Source of the DNA: JB111 sp052093225
GTDB lineage: Bacteria; Actinomycetota; Actinomycetes; Actinomycetales; Actinomycetaceae
NCBI GenBank assembly: GCA_052093225.1
Contig: JBQDDG010000010.1
Location: forward strand, 1-64,000
DNA: 64,000 nt
Reading direction: 5' to 3'
Shown: one piece after another, positions 16,369 through 25,936 of the stretch
Position numbering within the stretch: position 1 is the first letter of the stretch
How the letters are laid out: each line of letters opens with the position of its first letter
Made by a program: the position numbers and the translations under genes
The notes under the pieces: model-generated
The model's database searches: none
Told to the model about the DNA's origin: nothing
What the model saw: only the letters and a program-made list of their open reading frames with translations

Positions 16369-19300
16369 GTGAACCGTCCCGGACCCGACCCCGCGCACCG
16401 CCCCTCGGGCGACGGCGCGAGCGTGCCCGCGGACGCCGAGAGGGCCGACGCCGGCCAGCACGGTGGCACGACGAACGACGGCGAGCAGCGCGACGCCGCG
16501 AAGGACGGCGGTCATACGACTGACGACGCGAAGCCTGACGGCGGTAAGCGGCCCGGCAGGCGACGGGGCGGCAGGAACCGGGGCGGACGGTCGCAGCGGG
16601 GACAGTCGCAGGGCGGCCGCCAGTCCGACCGCATCGCGCACGCCCCCCGGCCGATGAGCCCGGAGCAGGTCGAGGCACGCCGCACCGCGGTCCCCGTCAT
16701 CTCCTACCCCGAGGAGCTACCGGTCGCGGAGCGGCGCTTCGAGATCGCGGCGGCGATCGCGAGCCACCAGGTCGTCGTCGTCGCGGGCGAGACGGGGTCC
16801 GGCAAGACCACGCAGCTGCCGAAGATCTGCCTCGAGCTCGGCCGCGGCGTGACCGGCATGATCGGGCACACGCAGCCGCGCCGGCTCGCCGCACGGTCGG
16901 TGGCGGAGCGCATCGCGTCCGAGCTCGACGTCGAGATGGGCAAGCAGGTCGGATACCAGGTCCGCTTCACCGACGAGGTCTCGACGACCACGCTGGTCAA
17001 GCTGATGACCGACGGCATCCTGCTGGCCGAGATCCAGCGCGACCCGCTGCTGCGCCGCTACGACACGATCATCGTGGACGAGGCGCACGAGCGCTCCCTC
17101 AACATCGACTTCCTCCTCGGCTACCTCGCCCAGCTCCTCCCCAGGCGCCCGGACCTCAAGCTCGTCATCACCTCCGCCACGATCGACTCCGAGCGCTTCG
17201 CCGAGCACTTCGGCAAGGCGGCCGGCATGGGCGGCCCGGCTCCCGTCGTCGAGGTCACGGGACGCACCTACCCGGTCGACGTCCGCTACCGCCCGCTCGT
17301 CCCGGACACCGAGGACGACGACGCGGACCCCTCCCACGACGACGAGTTACGCGCCGGCCACGGTTCCGGCCACAGCGCCGGCTCCGGCTCCGGCTCTGCC
17401 TCGGGCGCCGGCTCCTCCCCCGCCTCGGCCCACGACGAGCCCATCGACCAGGTCACCGGCATCCTCGCCGCCTACGACGAGCTCGAGGCCGAGGGACCGG
17501 GCGACATCCTCGTCTTCCTCTCGGGCGAGCGCGAGATCCGGGACACGCACGTCGCGTTCGCCGAGCACCTCGGGGACCGCTACCTCGCCCCCGGCGGCCG
17601 CTCCACGGTGCCCGGCGCCGTCGAGATCCTCCCCCTGTACGCCCGGCTCACGGCCGCCGAGCAGCACCGCGTGTTCGCCCCGCACCAGACGCGCCGCGTC
17701 GTGCTGGCCACGAACGTCGCCGAGACGTCGCTGACCGTGCCCGGCATCCACTACGTCATCGACCCCGGCACCGCCCGCATCTCGCGCTACTCCACGCGCA
17801 CCAAGGTCCAGCGCCTCCCGATCGAGCCGGTCTCGCGGGCGAGCGCCGCCCAGCGGTCGGGCCGCTCGGGCCGGATCGCCGACGGCGTCGCCATCCGCCT
17901 GTACTCCAGGCGGGACTTCGAGAACCGGGACGAGTTCACCCAGCCGGAGATCCTGCGCACCTCGCTCGCGTCGGTCATCCTGCAGATGGCGGCGCTCGGG
18001 CTCGGCGACGTCGCGAAGTTCCCGTTCGTGGACCCGCCGGACACGAAGGCCGTGCGCGACGGCGTCCAGCAGCTCGAGGAGATCGGCGCCCTGGAACCTG
18101 GGTCCACCGAGCTCACGCGCGTGGGCCGGGACCTCGCCCGCCTGCCGGTCGACCCGCGGCTCGGCCGCATGCTGCTCGAGGCCGAACGGCTCGGCTGCGC
18201 GGCCGAGGTGATGATCGTCGTCGCCGCCCTGTCCGTGCAGGACGTGCGCGAGCGCCCGGTGGAGAAGCAGCAGCAGGCCGACGCCAAGCACCGCCGCTTC
18301 CTCGACGACACCTCCGACTTCCTCGCCTACCTCAACCTGTGGCGCTACCTGCGCACGCTCCAGCGCGACCTGTCCGGCAACCAGTTCCGGCGCACGGTCA
18401 AGGGCGAGTACCTCAACTACCTGCGCATCCGCGAGTGGCAGGACGTCGTCGCGCAGCTGCGGCAGCTCGCGAAGCCGCTGGGCCTGCATCTCAAGCCGCT
18501 CGCGCTCCCGCCGGCCGCGGACGTCGACACCCCGGACACGGACCTCGTGGCCTCCACCGTGGTGGGCGTGGGCCGCAGCTCGGACGCCGCGAGCGCCGAC
18601 TCCGTCCACCAGGCCCTGCTCACCGGGCTGCTGTCGAACCTCGGCTCCTACGACGAGCGCAAGCGCGACTACGCGGGCGCGCGCGGCACGCGGTTCGTCG
18701 TCTGGCCCGGGTCCGGGCTGTCGCGCAAGAGCTACCCGTGGGTGATGGCGGCCGAGCTCGTGGAGACCTCGCGCCTGTTCGCGCGCACCGTCGCGCGGGT
18801 CAACCCGGACTGGGTGGAGCGGGCGGCCGGCCACCTCCTGCGCCGCACGTACTCCGAGCCGTACTGGTCCACGCGTAACGGGGCCGCGATGGTCAAGGAG
18901 CGCGTGCTCCTGTACGGGATGACGCTCGCCGCCGACCGCCCGGTCCTGCTCGGCCGCCTCGGGGACCAGATGATCGGCGAGACCACCGCCGCCGAGCTCG
19001 CCCGCGAGATGTTCGTCCGGCACGCCCTGGTCGAGGGCCAGTGGCGCACCCACCACCGCTTCGTGGCGGACAACGCGGCCGTCATCGAGGAGGCCAAGGA
19101 GGTCGAGGCCCGGCTGCGGACGCGGGGCGTCGTCGGCGACGAGGACACGCTGTTCGCCTTCTACGACGAGCGCGTCGGCGCCGACGCCGTCTCCGCCCGT
19201 CACTTCGACACCTGGTGGAAGCGCGAGAAGCGCGAGCGCCCGGACCTCCTCACGCTCACCTTGGCCGACCTGGTGCCCGAGAACCCCGTCACCGAGGCCG

Positions 19301-20967
19301 ACCAGCCGTCCACCTGGAAGCAGGGCGACCTCACGCTGCCGCTGGCCTACGACTTCACGCCCGGCGCGTGGGCCGACGGCATCACGGCCACCGTGCCCGT
19401 GGAGGTGCTCGGCCGGCTGCGGCCCGAGGGCTTCGACTGGCTCGTGCCGAGCTACCTCGCAGAGCTCGCCGTCGCGACGATCCGGGCCCTGCCCAAGCGG
19501 GTGCGGCGCGAGCTCGTGCCGGCGCCCGACGTGGCCCGCGCGGTCCTGGAGACCATGCCCGACTGGCACGCGGCCGTGGCTGCCGCCCCCGGGGACGCCG
19601 AGGCGAGGGGCGGCTGGGTCGACCCGGCCTCCGTGCCGAGCTGGCAGGACGCGTTCACGGCCGCCGTGCGCGAGGTGCGCGGGGTGGAGATCGACGAGGC
19701 CGCCTGGGACGAGGCGGCCGAGCTGCCGGGGCACCTGCGGATGAAGTTCCGCGTCGTCTCGAGCAAGGGAGCCGTGCTCGGGGAGGGCGACTCGCTGCTC
19801 GCCCTCCAGCGCGAGCTCGCCCCCGCCGTCGAGACCGCGGTGGCGTCGGCGGTCCGCGGGGCCGTCGCGGCCGCCATGGCCGAGGCCGAGCGCTCGTCGG
19901 GCGCGGGCCAGGGGCCGCGCGGGCGGGGCGGTTCCCCCGACGGCGGTGCGGGCCGGGGCGGTGACCGCACCGGCCGCGGTGGTGGCCCGGGCGCCGACGG
20001 CGCCTCCTCGGCCGGCGCTCCCGGATCAAGCGCCGGCATGCCCGGGGCGGGCTCCGGCGTCGAGCAGGAGAACCTCACCGGTTGGCCCGACGTCGACGGC
20101 GGCCGGATCCCCGCGAGCGTGGAGACGCTCGGGTCGGCGGGGCTCGTCGTGCGCGGGTACCCGGCGCTCGTCGAGGAGGGCACCGCCGTGTCCCTGCGGG
20201 TCCTCCCGGAAGCGGGCGCCCAGGTCCGTGCGCACCGGCGCGGCGTGCGCAGGCTCGCGCTGACGGCCACCGCGCTGGCCGAGCAGCGGGTGTCGACCCG
20301 GTGGGGCGGGCGGGACGCGCTGGCGCTCGCCTCCTCGCCGTACCCGAGCACGGGCGCGCTGGTCGCGGACCTGCAGCTCGCGGCGGTCACGGAGATCGTC
20401 GACGCGTGGTGTGCGGAGCACGTCCCGGGCGGGGCCGGGATGCTGCGCGAGAAGGAGCGGTACGAGGAGCTCCTCGCGCACCTGCGCGCGCACCTGGAGG
20501 ACCGGGTCTTCGAGCTCGCCGGCGTCGTGGTGCGCGTGATGGACGCGTGGCGCGAGCTGCAGGCGACGGTCAAGGAGTCCAACAGCATCCACCTGCTCGG
20601 CGCGGTGACGGACGTGCGCGCTGCGGTCGGTGACCTGGTGTTCGACGGGTTCGTGTCCGTCACCGGCACCGAGCACCTCGTCCACGTGGCGCGCTACCTC
20701 ACCGCGGCGCAGCGCCGCCTCGAGCGCGCCGCGCAGAACGTCCACGCCGACGACGCCGCGGCCTGGCAGGTCCAGGAGGTCGCCGACGAGCTCGAGAAGG
20801 CGCGGGCGACGGCGGGCGACGACCCGGACGCGCTCGCCCGGCTCGACGAGGTGCGCTGGCTGGTCGAGGAGCTGCGGGTCTCGCTGTTCGCGCAGCAGCT
20901 CGGGACGCCGGTCAAGGTCTCCCCGCAGCGGGTGCGCAAGGCGATCGCGGCGGCGCTGGGGCGGTAG
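16369..20967 (+). CDS. hrpA: ATP-dependent RNA helicase HrpA
   Basis: The 1532-aa DEAH-box helicase has Walker A GETGSGKTTQLPK (~139-151), VDEAHERSLNID (~236), ITSATIDSERF, NVAETSLTVPGI, QRSGRSGR, then the helicase-associated, OB-fold and long HrpA-specific C-terminal (DUF3418) regions. HrpA works on stalled ribosomes and mRNA (family knowledge). Length is at the long end because of a basic, Gly/Arg-rich N-terminus (~100 residues), a Gly/Ser insert between the helicase lobes (~325-350) and a glycine-rich insert near ~1180-1230. GTG start at 16369; an ATG at 16350 is out of frame. The gene is monocistronic and divergent from the EEP pair. Confidence 0.95.
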   Translation: MNRPGPDPAHRPSGDGASVPADAERADAGQHGGTTNDGEQRDAAKDGGHTTDDAKPDGGKRPGRRRGGRNRGGRSQRGQSQGGRQSDRIAHAPRPMSPEQVEARRTAVPVISYPEELPVAERRFEIAAAIASHQVVVVAGETGSGKTTQLPKICLELGRGVTGMIGHTQPRRLAARSVAERIASELDVEMGKQVGYQVRFTDEVSTTTLVKLMTDGILLAEIQRDPLLRRYDTIIVDEAHERSLNIDFLLGYLAQLLPRRPDLKLVITSATIDSERFAEHFGKAAGMGGPAPVVEVTGRTYPVDVRYRPLVPDTEDDDADPSHDDELRAGHGSGHSAGSGSGSASGAGSSPASAHDEPIDQVTGILAAYDELEAEGPGDILVFLSGEREIRDTHVAFAEHLGDRYLAPGGRSTVPGAVEILPLYARLTAAEQHRVFAPHQTRRVVLATNVAETSLTVPGIHYVIDPGTARISRYSTRTKVQRLPIEPVSRASAAQRSGRSGRIADGVAIRLYSRRDFENRDEFTQPEILRTSLASVILQMAALGLGDVAKFPFVDPPDTKAVRDGVQQLEEIGALEPGSTELTRVGRDLARLPVDPRLGRMLLEAERLGCAAEVMIVVAALSVQDVRERPVEKQQQADAKHRRFLDDTSDFLAYLNLWRYLRTLQRDLSGNQFRRTVKGEYLNYLRIREWQDVVAQLRQLAKPLGLHLKPLALPPAADVDTPDTDLVASTVVGVGRSSDAASADSVHQALLTGLLSNLGSYDERKRDYAGARGTRFVVWPGSGLSRKSYPWVMAAELVETSRLFARTVARVNPDWVERAAGHLLRRTYSEPYWSTRNGAAMVKERVLLYGMTLAADRPVLLGRLGDQMIGETTAAELAREMFVRHALVEGQWRTHHRFVADNAAVIEEAKEVEARLRTRGVVGDEDTLFAFYDERVGADAVSARHFDTWWKREKRERPDLLTLTLADLVPENPVTEADQPSTWKQGDLTLPLAYDFTPGAWADGITATVPVEVLGRLRPEGFDWLVPSYLAELAVATIRALPKRVRRELVPAPDVARAVLETMPDWHAAVAAAPGDAEARGGWVDPASVPSWQDAFTAAVREVRGVEIDEAAWDEAAELPGHLRMKFRVVSSKGAVLGEGDSLLALQRELAPAVETAVASAVRGAVAAAMAEAERSSGAGQGPRGRGGSPDGGAGRGGDRTGRGGGPGADGASSAGAPGSSAGMPGAGSGVEQENLTGWPDVDGGRIPASVETLGSAGLVVRGYPALVEEGTAVSLRVLPEAGAQVRAHRRGVRRLALTATALAEQRVSTRWGGRDALALASSPYPSTGALVADLQLAAVTEIVDAWCAEHVPGGAGMLREKERYEELLAHLRAHLEDRVFELAGVVVRVMDAWRELQATVKESNSIHLLGAVTDVRAAVGDLVFDGFVSVTGTEHLVHVARYLTAAQRRLERAAQNVHADDAAAWQVQEVADELEKARATAGDDPDALARLDEVRWLVEELRVSLFAQQLGTPVKVSPQRVRKAIAAALGR

Positions 20968-21087
20968 GTCAGGGCGAGGCGGTCGGCTGGCCCGCGCCCC
21001 TTGTGTTCCTCATCACAACCGGGCACCATTCGTGCCAGGCGCGTGGTCGTCGCCGACGCAGGGGGCCGAGCAGGAAGGGCCACCTCG

Positions 21088-22239
21088 ATGCGCCTCGTCC
21101 AGTCCTCGCCTACCGCCCCCGGTCGCTCCGCGCCGAGGCGGTCCGCACACACACGCTCAACCCGGCGACCTTCGCCGCGCGGCAGCCCGCCGCGGGTGCT
21201 CGCGACGTCCGCCGCTCTCGTCGCCCTGCTGGCGCTCGCCGCGTGCGGCGGAGGTTCCGACGACGACGGCGCCACGCCCGACTCCCCCGCCCCGGAACAG
21301 TCGACGCCGTCGGACACGTCTACCGAGACCGCGACCGGTGGACCGGACGGCGACGCGGACGTGACCTCCGCCGTCGGGGAGCCGGGTGAGGACGCCGACG
21401 TCGAGCAGGCCGACGCCGACGACCCCGAGGCCCGGGCCGGGACCACGCAGGACGACGAGGAGGACCCTGCCGAGGACCTGCCGAGCATCCGGGACGCCGA
21501 CTTCTCCGTCCTCGAGTGGCGCCAGGCGTGGACCGGCACCACGGTCGTCCCAGTCGACGGTGACGGCCTGCGGCAGTACGTCGTCGGCGAGCAGGTGGCC
21601 CACGCCGACGTGGACGGGGACGGCCACGAGGACGCCCTTGTGCCCCTCGAGATCCACGACGGCAACGGGTTCGAGCAGACCTGGTACATCTGGCGCTGGG
21701 ACCCGGAGGCGCTCACGCCGGTGCAGGTCGAGAGCCCGGTGGCGCGCGAGGCCCGCTGCGGGGACACCGTCCTCGGGATCGACTCGGTGGCCGGGGCGTT
21801 CGTCGTCATGGAGGCGCTGCGCCACCAGGACGACGACTCGTTGCCCTGCTCCGAGCTCGGCCCGATCCAGGTCACGCGGCACGTCACCCTGCAGGACGGC
21901 TGGCCCGTCCTCACCGGCGGGCTCGTGGGGGACGGCGGCATCTGCCCGCAGTTCCGTCACGCGACCGACAACGTCTTCGACGCCGCGGGCGCCCCGTTGC
22001 AGGCGGCGCCGATCGAGGGTGGGGCCCCGCTCGGCGACCCCGCGCCGGACTGGTGGCTCGGGGTCGACGTCGAGCGGCACCCGGCCCTGTGGCGGCCGCA
22101 CTGGCTGCTCGTGCACATCGGCTACTGGGACCCGCCGACGGACGTCGCCGCGGCCGGCGACTACCGACCGTGCGCCTGGGGCTACCTCGAGAACGACGAC
22201 CGCCCGATCCCCGACCTCGGCCCGTACATCGAGCAGTAG
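21088..22239 (+). CDS. Putative secreted lipoprotein with an acidic linker and calcium-loop-like motif
   Basis: The 383-aa protein has a long basic N-region, a hydrophobic stretch and the lipobox LALAAC (lipidated Cys53), then ~80 residues rich in Asp/Glu/Gly/Thr (a cell-wall spacer), then a globular domain. That domain contains ADVDGDGHEDALVPLEI, a DxDGDxxxD loop like those of FG-GAP/VCBS repeats, and paired cysteines. No enzyme signature is recognised. ATG at 21088. It stands alone, with a short GNAT gene 60 bp downstream. Confidence 0.75.
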   Translation: MRLVQSSPTAPGRSAPRRSAHTRSTRRPSPRGSPPRVLATSAALVALLALAACGGGSDDDGATPDSPAPEQSTPSDTSTETATGGPDGDADVTSAVGEPGEDADVEQADADDPEARAGTTQDDEEDPAEDLPSIRDADFSVLEWRQAWTGTTVVPVDGDGLRQYVVGEQVAHADVDGDGHEDALVPLEIHDGNGFEQTWYIWRWDPEALTPVQVESPVAREARCGDTVLGIDSVAGAFVVMEALRHQDDDSLPCSELGPIQVTRHVTLQDGWPVLTGGLVGDGGICPQFRHATDNVFDAAGAPLQAAPIEGGAPLGDPAPDWWLGVDVERHPALWRPHWLLVHIGYWDPPTDVAAAGDYRPCAWGYLENDDRPIPDLGPYIEQ

Positions 22240-22299
22240 GACAAGAGGTAGGGCGGCCTACGGCGCGCGGGCTGCCGCCCGCCGCCGTACGGTCGGGGC

Positions 22300-22578
22300 A
22301 TGGCTACCGAGATCACGCACGAGCCGGCGAAGAGCCGCTACGTCCTCACCGTCGACGGCGAGGAGGCCGGCGAGGCCACCTACGTCCTCGAGGGCGACAT
22401 GCACGTCTTCGACCACACCTACACCGACCCCGCGCGACGCGGCCAGGGCCTCGCCGGCCGGCTCGTCGAGCACGCCCTGACCGACGTGCGCGCACGCGGG
22501 GGCAGGGTGCGGCCGGTGTGCCCGTTCGTCGTCACCTACATGGACGAGCACCCGGAGTTCACCGACATCCGGGCCTGA
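22300..22578 (+). CDS. Short GNAT-type N-acetyltransferase (YidJ-like)
   Basis: The 92-aa protein is a minimal GNAT fold with DHTYTDPARRGQGLAGRLVE as acetyl-CoA loop and VCPFVVTYMDEHPEFTDI at the C-terminus, the pattern of the small YidJ/Gcn5-related family. The substrate is unknown. ATG at 22300. It is convergent with the flavin reductase that ends the large minus-strand operon, 23 bp away. Confidence 0.9.
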   Translation: MATEITHEPAKSRYVLTVDGEEAGEATYVLEGDMHVFDHTYTDPARRGQGLAGRLVEHALTDVRARGGRVRPVCPFVVTYMDEHPEFTDIRA

Positions 22579-22601
22579 GGCCGCGGCCCGCGCCCTACCC
22601 C

Positions 22602-23189
22602 TCAGATCGCCGAGCCCGACCCGATCCGGTGGTAGGTCCGGTCGTGGTAGACGAGCGGTGACACCGGCTCGCTCGCGCGGGGCAGCGCCCCGTCGCCGAG
22701 GCTCGAACGGACGGCGCGGAGCGAGACGAGGAAGCTCCCTCCCACGGCCGTGCGCTGCACCACCTCGCACCGGAGCCACGAGACGGCGCCGTCGATCACG
22801 GGCTCACCGGTCTCGAGCCTCGACCAGCCACCCGCGGCGAACCGGTCGATGCCGCTCGTCGCGAAGCGCGCGGAGACGACGTCCTGGTGGTCGGCGAGGA
22901 AGCTGACCGCCAGCGTGCGGGCCGCGGCCACCGCCGGCCAGGACGACGACGTCGACGCGAGCGAGAACGCCAGCAGCGGCGGATCGGCGGACAGCGAGAT
23001 GACCGACGTCGCGGTGAAGCCGACGGGCCGCCCCTCGTGCTCGAGCGTCACCACGGCCACGCCGGCGGGGTGGTGCCGGAAGACCGTCTTGAGCGACTCG
23101 GCGGAGATCCCGCCCGGGTCGCGTCCGTCCGACGGCCCGGCGCCGGCGGGGGGACGGACGGCGCGGCTCGTCGCGGGCCCGGCAGTCAT
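22602..23189 (-). CDS. Flavin reductase-like FMN-binding protein (last gene of the organosulfur operon)
   Basis: The 195-aa protein of the flavin reductase/HpaC family shows TVFRHHPAGVAVVTLEHEG, GFTATSVISLSADPPLLAFS, LAVSFLADHQDVVSARFA and YHRIG near the C-terminus. Such proteins supply reduced flavin to two-component monooxygenases. The ATG at 23189 overlaps the previous gene's stop by ATGA. As the last of 11 coupled genes it probably serves the LLM monooxygenase at the operon's start, together with or in place of the preceding FMN reductase. Confidence 0.9.
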   Translation of the reverse strand: MTAGPATSRAVRPPAGAGPSDGRDPGGISAESLKTVFRHHPAGVAVVTLEHEGRPVGFTATSVISLSADPPLLAFSLASTSSSWPAVAAARTLAVSFLADHQDVVSARFATSGIDRFAAGGWSRLETGEPVIDGAVSWLRCEVVQRTAVGGSFLVSLRAVRSSLGDGALPRASEPVSPLVYHDRTYHRIGSGSAI

Positions 23190-23719
23190 CGCGTCACCGC
23201 CCGGCGCAGGGCGTCGACCTCGCGGTCGAGCCACCGTGCGACGACCTCGTCGAGGTCGCCGAGCTGCTGCTCCGTGACCGTGAACGATCGCGTGGGGACG
23301 ACGGCGCCGAGCTCGACGAGCAACGGGCGCAGGTGGACCTCGCCGGCGAGCGCGTGCGCCGGGTTCCCCGAGACCACCAGCGAGACCGCCACCACCCCGG
23401 CGAGCCCGTCCGGCCCGTACAGGTCGAGGAACGCCTTGAGCAGCCCGGTGTAGGAGGCCTTGTAGACGGGGGTCGCGACGACCACCACGTCGGCCGCGGC
23501 CACCTGGCGGAGCGCGGCGTCCGCGTTCGGCAGTTCTGCGGTGAGGATCTCCCCGGCGAAGCTGGCGAGGTCGATGACCTCGACCCCGCCGGGCCCGCCG
23601 TTCCCGGGGTCGGACGCACCGAGGGCGTCGGCGACGTGGCGGGCGAGCGTCCCGGCAGCCGTGAGCGTCCGGGATCCCGGTCGCGGGTTGCCGACGAGGG
23701 CGACGACGGTGGTGGACAT
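23186..23719 (-). CDS. NADPH-dependent FMN reductase (SsuE/MsuE-like)
   Basis: The 177-aa flavodoxin-fold reductase has the flavin phosphate loop GNPRPGSRT (~10-18), VVVVATPVYKASYTGLLKAF in the position that binds the isoalloxazine, and SLVVSGNPAHAL. SsuE/MsuE-type enzymes make FMNH2 for alkanesulfonate and methanesulfonate monooxygenases. Here an SsuD-like LLM enzyme is encoded in the same operon. One base separates it from the upstream oxidase gene, and its stop overlaps the next start. Confidence 0.93.
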   Translation of the reverse strand: MSTTVVALVGNPRPGSRTLTAAGTLARHVADALGASDPGNGGPGGVEVIDLASFAGEILTAELPNADAALRQVAAADVVVVATPVYKASYTGLLKAFLDLYGPDGLAGVVAVSLVVSGNPAHALAGEVHLRPLLVELGAVVPTRSFTVTEQQLGDLDEVVARWLDREVDALRRAVTR

Positions 23720-23720
23720 G

Positions 23721-25115
23721 TCAGAACCCCTTTCCTGGATTGAGGAGCCCGCGCGGGTCGAGGGCGGCCTTGATGCGTGCGTGCACGGCGAGGGCGTCGT
23801 CGCCGATCTCCTCGCGCAGCCACCGGCGCTTGAGCGTGCCGATACCGTGCTCGCCGCTGACGGTGCCGCCGAGGTCGAGCGCGAGGCGGAAGATGCCGTC
23901 GGCGGTCGCGGCCACCGCCGGGTCGTCCGGCGCGCGGTCCCCGGAAAGGACCAGCGGGTGGATGATCCCGGTGCCCGCGTGGGCGAAGACGTAGACCTCG
24001 ATACCCGTGCGCGCCGCGAGCCGGCCGATCTCCTCGACCGCCTGCGCGAGCCGCGAGCGGGGGACGGCGACGTCCTCGATGAGCACCCGGCCCTTGCGCT
24101 CGACCGAGGGCAGCGCCTGGCGCCGGGCCCGCACCAGCGCCTCGGCCTCCTCGGGGTCCCCGCTCACGCGCACCGACGTCGCGGCACGTCGGAACACGTC
24201 GGCGACGACGTCGGCCTCGGCGCGCGCGGCGAAGCCGTCGGTCCGGGCGACGAGCAGCGCGTGCCCGCCGGCCAGGAGATCCGTCCCCTCGGCGTCGTCG
24301 ATCGCACCGAGCGTGGCGCCGTCGAGCAGCTCGAGCATCGAGGGCCGCACGCCGGCCGACATGACGGCGGCGGCCGCGGCGGCGGCCGACCCGACGTCGA
24401 CGAACGCGCCGGTGACGGTGACGGCGTCCCGTTCGGCGGGCACAAGCCGGACGGTCGCCCCCACGACGACCCCGAGCGTCCCCTCGGACCCCACCATGAG
24501 CGAGGTGAGGTCGAGGCCCGCGACGCCCCGGACGCTGCTGCGCCCGGTCGAGATCCGCGTGCCGTCGGCCAGGACGACGTCGAGCCCGAGCACGGCGTCG
24601 CGGGTCACGCCGTGCTTGACGCACCGCAGGCCGCCGGCGTTGGTGGCGATGTTGCCGCCGATGGTCGAGATCTCGACGCTGCCCGGGTCGGGGGCGAACT
24701 GCAGGCCGTGCGCCCGGGCCACGCGGTCGAGGTCCGCGGTGACGACGCCGGGCTCGACGACGGCGTAGCCGTCGACGGGCTCGACCTCCACGATCCGGTC
24801 CAGCCCGGACAGGTCGAGGACCACGCTGCCGGCGCCGGCGAGCGCCCCGCCGGCCAGGCCGGACCCGGCCCCGCGCGGGACCACCGGGACGCCGACGCCG
24901 GCCGACCACCGCAGGGTCGCGACGACGTCGTCGGCGGTGCGGGCCCGGACCAGGCCCGCAGGAGCGCCGTCGGGGCGGGCCCCCGAGCGGTCGGTGGCCA
25001 CCGCCCCGAGCTCGCCGGGGTCGACGGACAGGTCGGCGACGGCGCGGCCGAGCGCGACGAGGTCGTCCGCCCCCGGGCCGTCGCCGGCGGGCAGGGCCGC
25101 TCCCGGCCCGCTCAC
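23721..25115 (-). CDS. FAD-linked oxidase/dehydrogenase (GlcD/D-lactate dehydrogenase-like)
   Basis: The 464-aa protein has an N-terminal PCMH FAD-binding domain (VPVVPRGAGSGLAGGAL, DPGSVEISTIGGNIATNAGG, LMVGSEGTLGVV) and a C-terminal FAD-oxidase domain ending GGTVSGEHGIGTLKRRWL. The family oxidises 2-hydroxyacids such as glycolate or D-lactate. In this operon the substrate is presumably a hydroxyacid released from the imported organosulfur compound (inference). Start ATG at 25115 overlaps the hydrolase stop (ATGA). Confidence 0.92.
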   Translation of the reverse strand: MSGPGAALPAGDGPGADDLVALGRAVADLSVDPGELGAVATDRSGARPDGAPAGLVRARTADDVVATLRWSAGVGVPVVPRGAGSGLAGGALAGAGSVVLDLSGLDRIVEVEPVDGYAVVEPGVVTADLDRVARAHGLQFAPDPGSVEISTIGGNIATNAGGLRCVKHGVTRDAVLGLDVVLADGTRISTGRSSVRGVAGLDLTSLMVGSEGTLGVVVGATVRLVPAERDAVTVTGAFVDVGSAAAAAAAVMSAGVRPSMLELLDGATLGAIDDAEGTDLLAGGHALLVARTDGFAARAEADVVADVFRRAATSVRVSGDPEEAEALVRARRQALPSVERKGRVLIEDVAVPRSRLAQAVEEIGRLAARTGIEVYVFAHAGTGIIHPLVLSGDRAPDDPAVAATADGIFRLALDLGGTVSGEHGIGTLKRRWLREEIGDDALAVHARIKAALDPRGLLNPGKGF

Positions 25116-25936
25116 GGGCGCCCGACCCGCACGACCGGCTCGAGGCCGGCGCCGAGGCGGAGCCGCTCGAGGAAGAGGACGAGGGTCGCGGCCACCGAGC
25201 GGTGGGTGACGTCGTTGAGGGCGTCGTGCAGCCCGCCGTCGACGACCACGAGCTCGTCGACGCCGAGCGCGCGGTAGGCCGCACGGGCCGCCTCGACCCC
25301 GCTCACGGGGTCCGCGCCGCCGTGGATCGCCAGCGCAGGTACTCCCAGCGGCCCGTCCTCGGGATCCGGCGACAGTGCGAGGAGCCCGGTCGCGTCGGCA
25401 CCCGGGAGTGCGACGGTGGCGTGCGCCGCGAGCACCTTGCGGTGGTTCGGGCAGGCGGTCCGCGCCTCGATCCCGGGCGCCTCACCGGCAGCCGGGCCGG
25501 ACAGGTCGGCGGTCGGTCCGGACACGGCCGCACCCGGGCCGGGCCCGCCGGCACCCGCGTGGTCGGTGAGCAGCCCGACGAGGACCACTCCCTGAACCCG
25601 GTCGTCACCGCGGGCGACCCGGGTCGCGCCCGCGGCACCCGCGTCGCTGCCGACGACGACGAACGGCCGGGGCAGCCCGGGATCGGCCAGCACCGCCCGG
25701 GCCCCGTCCTCGTCCTGGACGGCGACGACGACGTAGGCGTCGGACGAGAGGCGTCGGCCGAACCGCTCGTAGACGTCGGGCGTCTCGCCGCGGCCGACGA
25801 GGAGGACGAGCGTGCCGCGCGGGGCGATGCCGTCCGGCCCGTACCAGGTGCGGCGCGCCGTACTGTTCGGGTGCGCCGTGGCGCTCGAGCGCTCCGGCGC
25901 TGCCTGGGCCGGGGCTCCGGTGGTCCGTGTGCTCAT
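25112..25936 (-). CDS. Alpha/beta hydrolase with an aspartate at the nucleophile elbow
   Basis: The 274-aa alpha/beta-hydrolase-fold protein has the elbow VVVGSDAGAAG (~93-103), where the expected G-x-Ser-x-G serine position is Asp98. A putative acid lies in IHGGADPVSG and the catalytic His in GGLHDALND. An Asp nucleophile is known in haloalkane dehalogenases and epoxide hydrolases, so a non-esterase reaction is possible. Alternatively Ser97 or another residue acts. It is coupled by ATGA overlaps to the genes on both sides. The reaction is not assigned. Confidence 0.75.
   Translation of the reverse strand: MSTRTTGAPAQAAPERSSATAHPNSTARRTWYGPDGIAPRGTLVLLVGRGETPDVYERFGRRLSSDAYVVVAVQDEDGARAVLADPGLPRPFVVVGSDAGAAGATRVARGDDRVQGVVLVGLLTDHAGAGGPGPGAAVSGPTADLSGPAAGEAPGIEARTACPNHRKVLAAHATVALPGADATGLLALSPDPEDGPLGVPALAIHGGADPVSGVEAARAAYRALGVDELVVVDGGLHDALNDVTHRSVAATLVLFLERLRLGAGLEPVVRVGRP

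Noticed and set aside
17347..19734. 795-codon minus-strand frame inside hrpA
   Set aside because: It is antisense to continuous helicase motifs, has Arg/Gly/Leu-biased composition and no recognisable domain.
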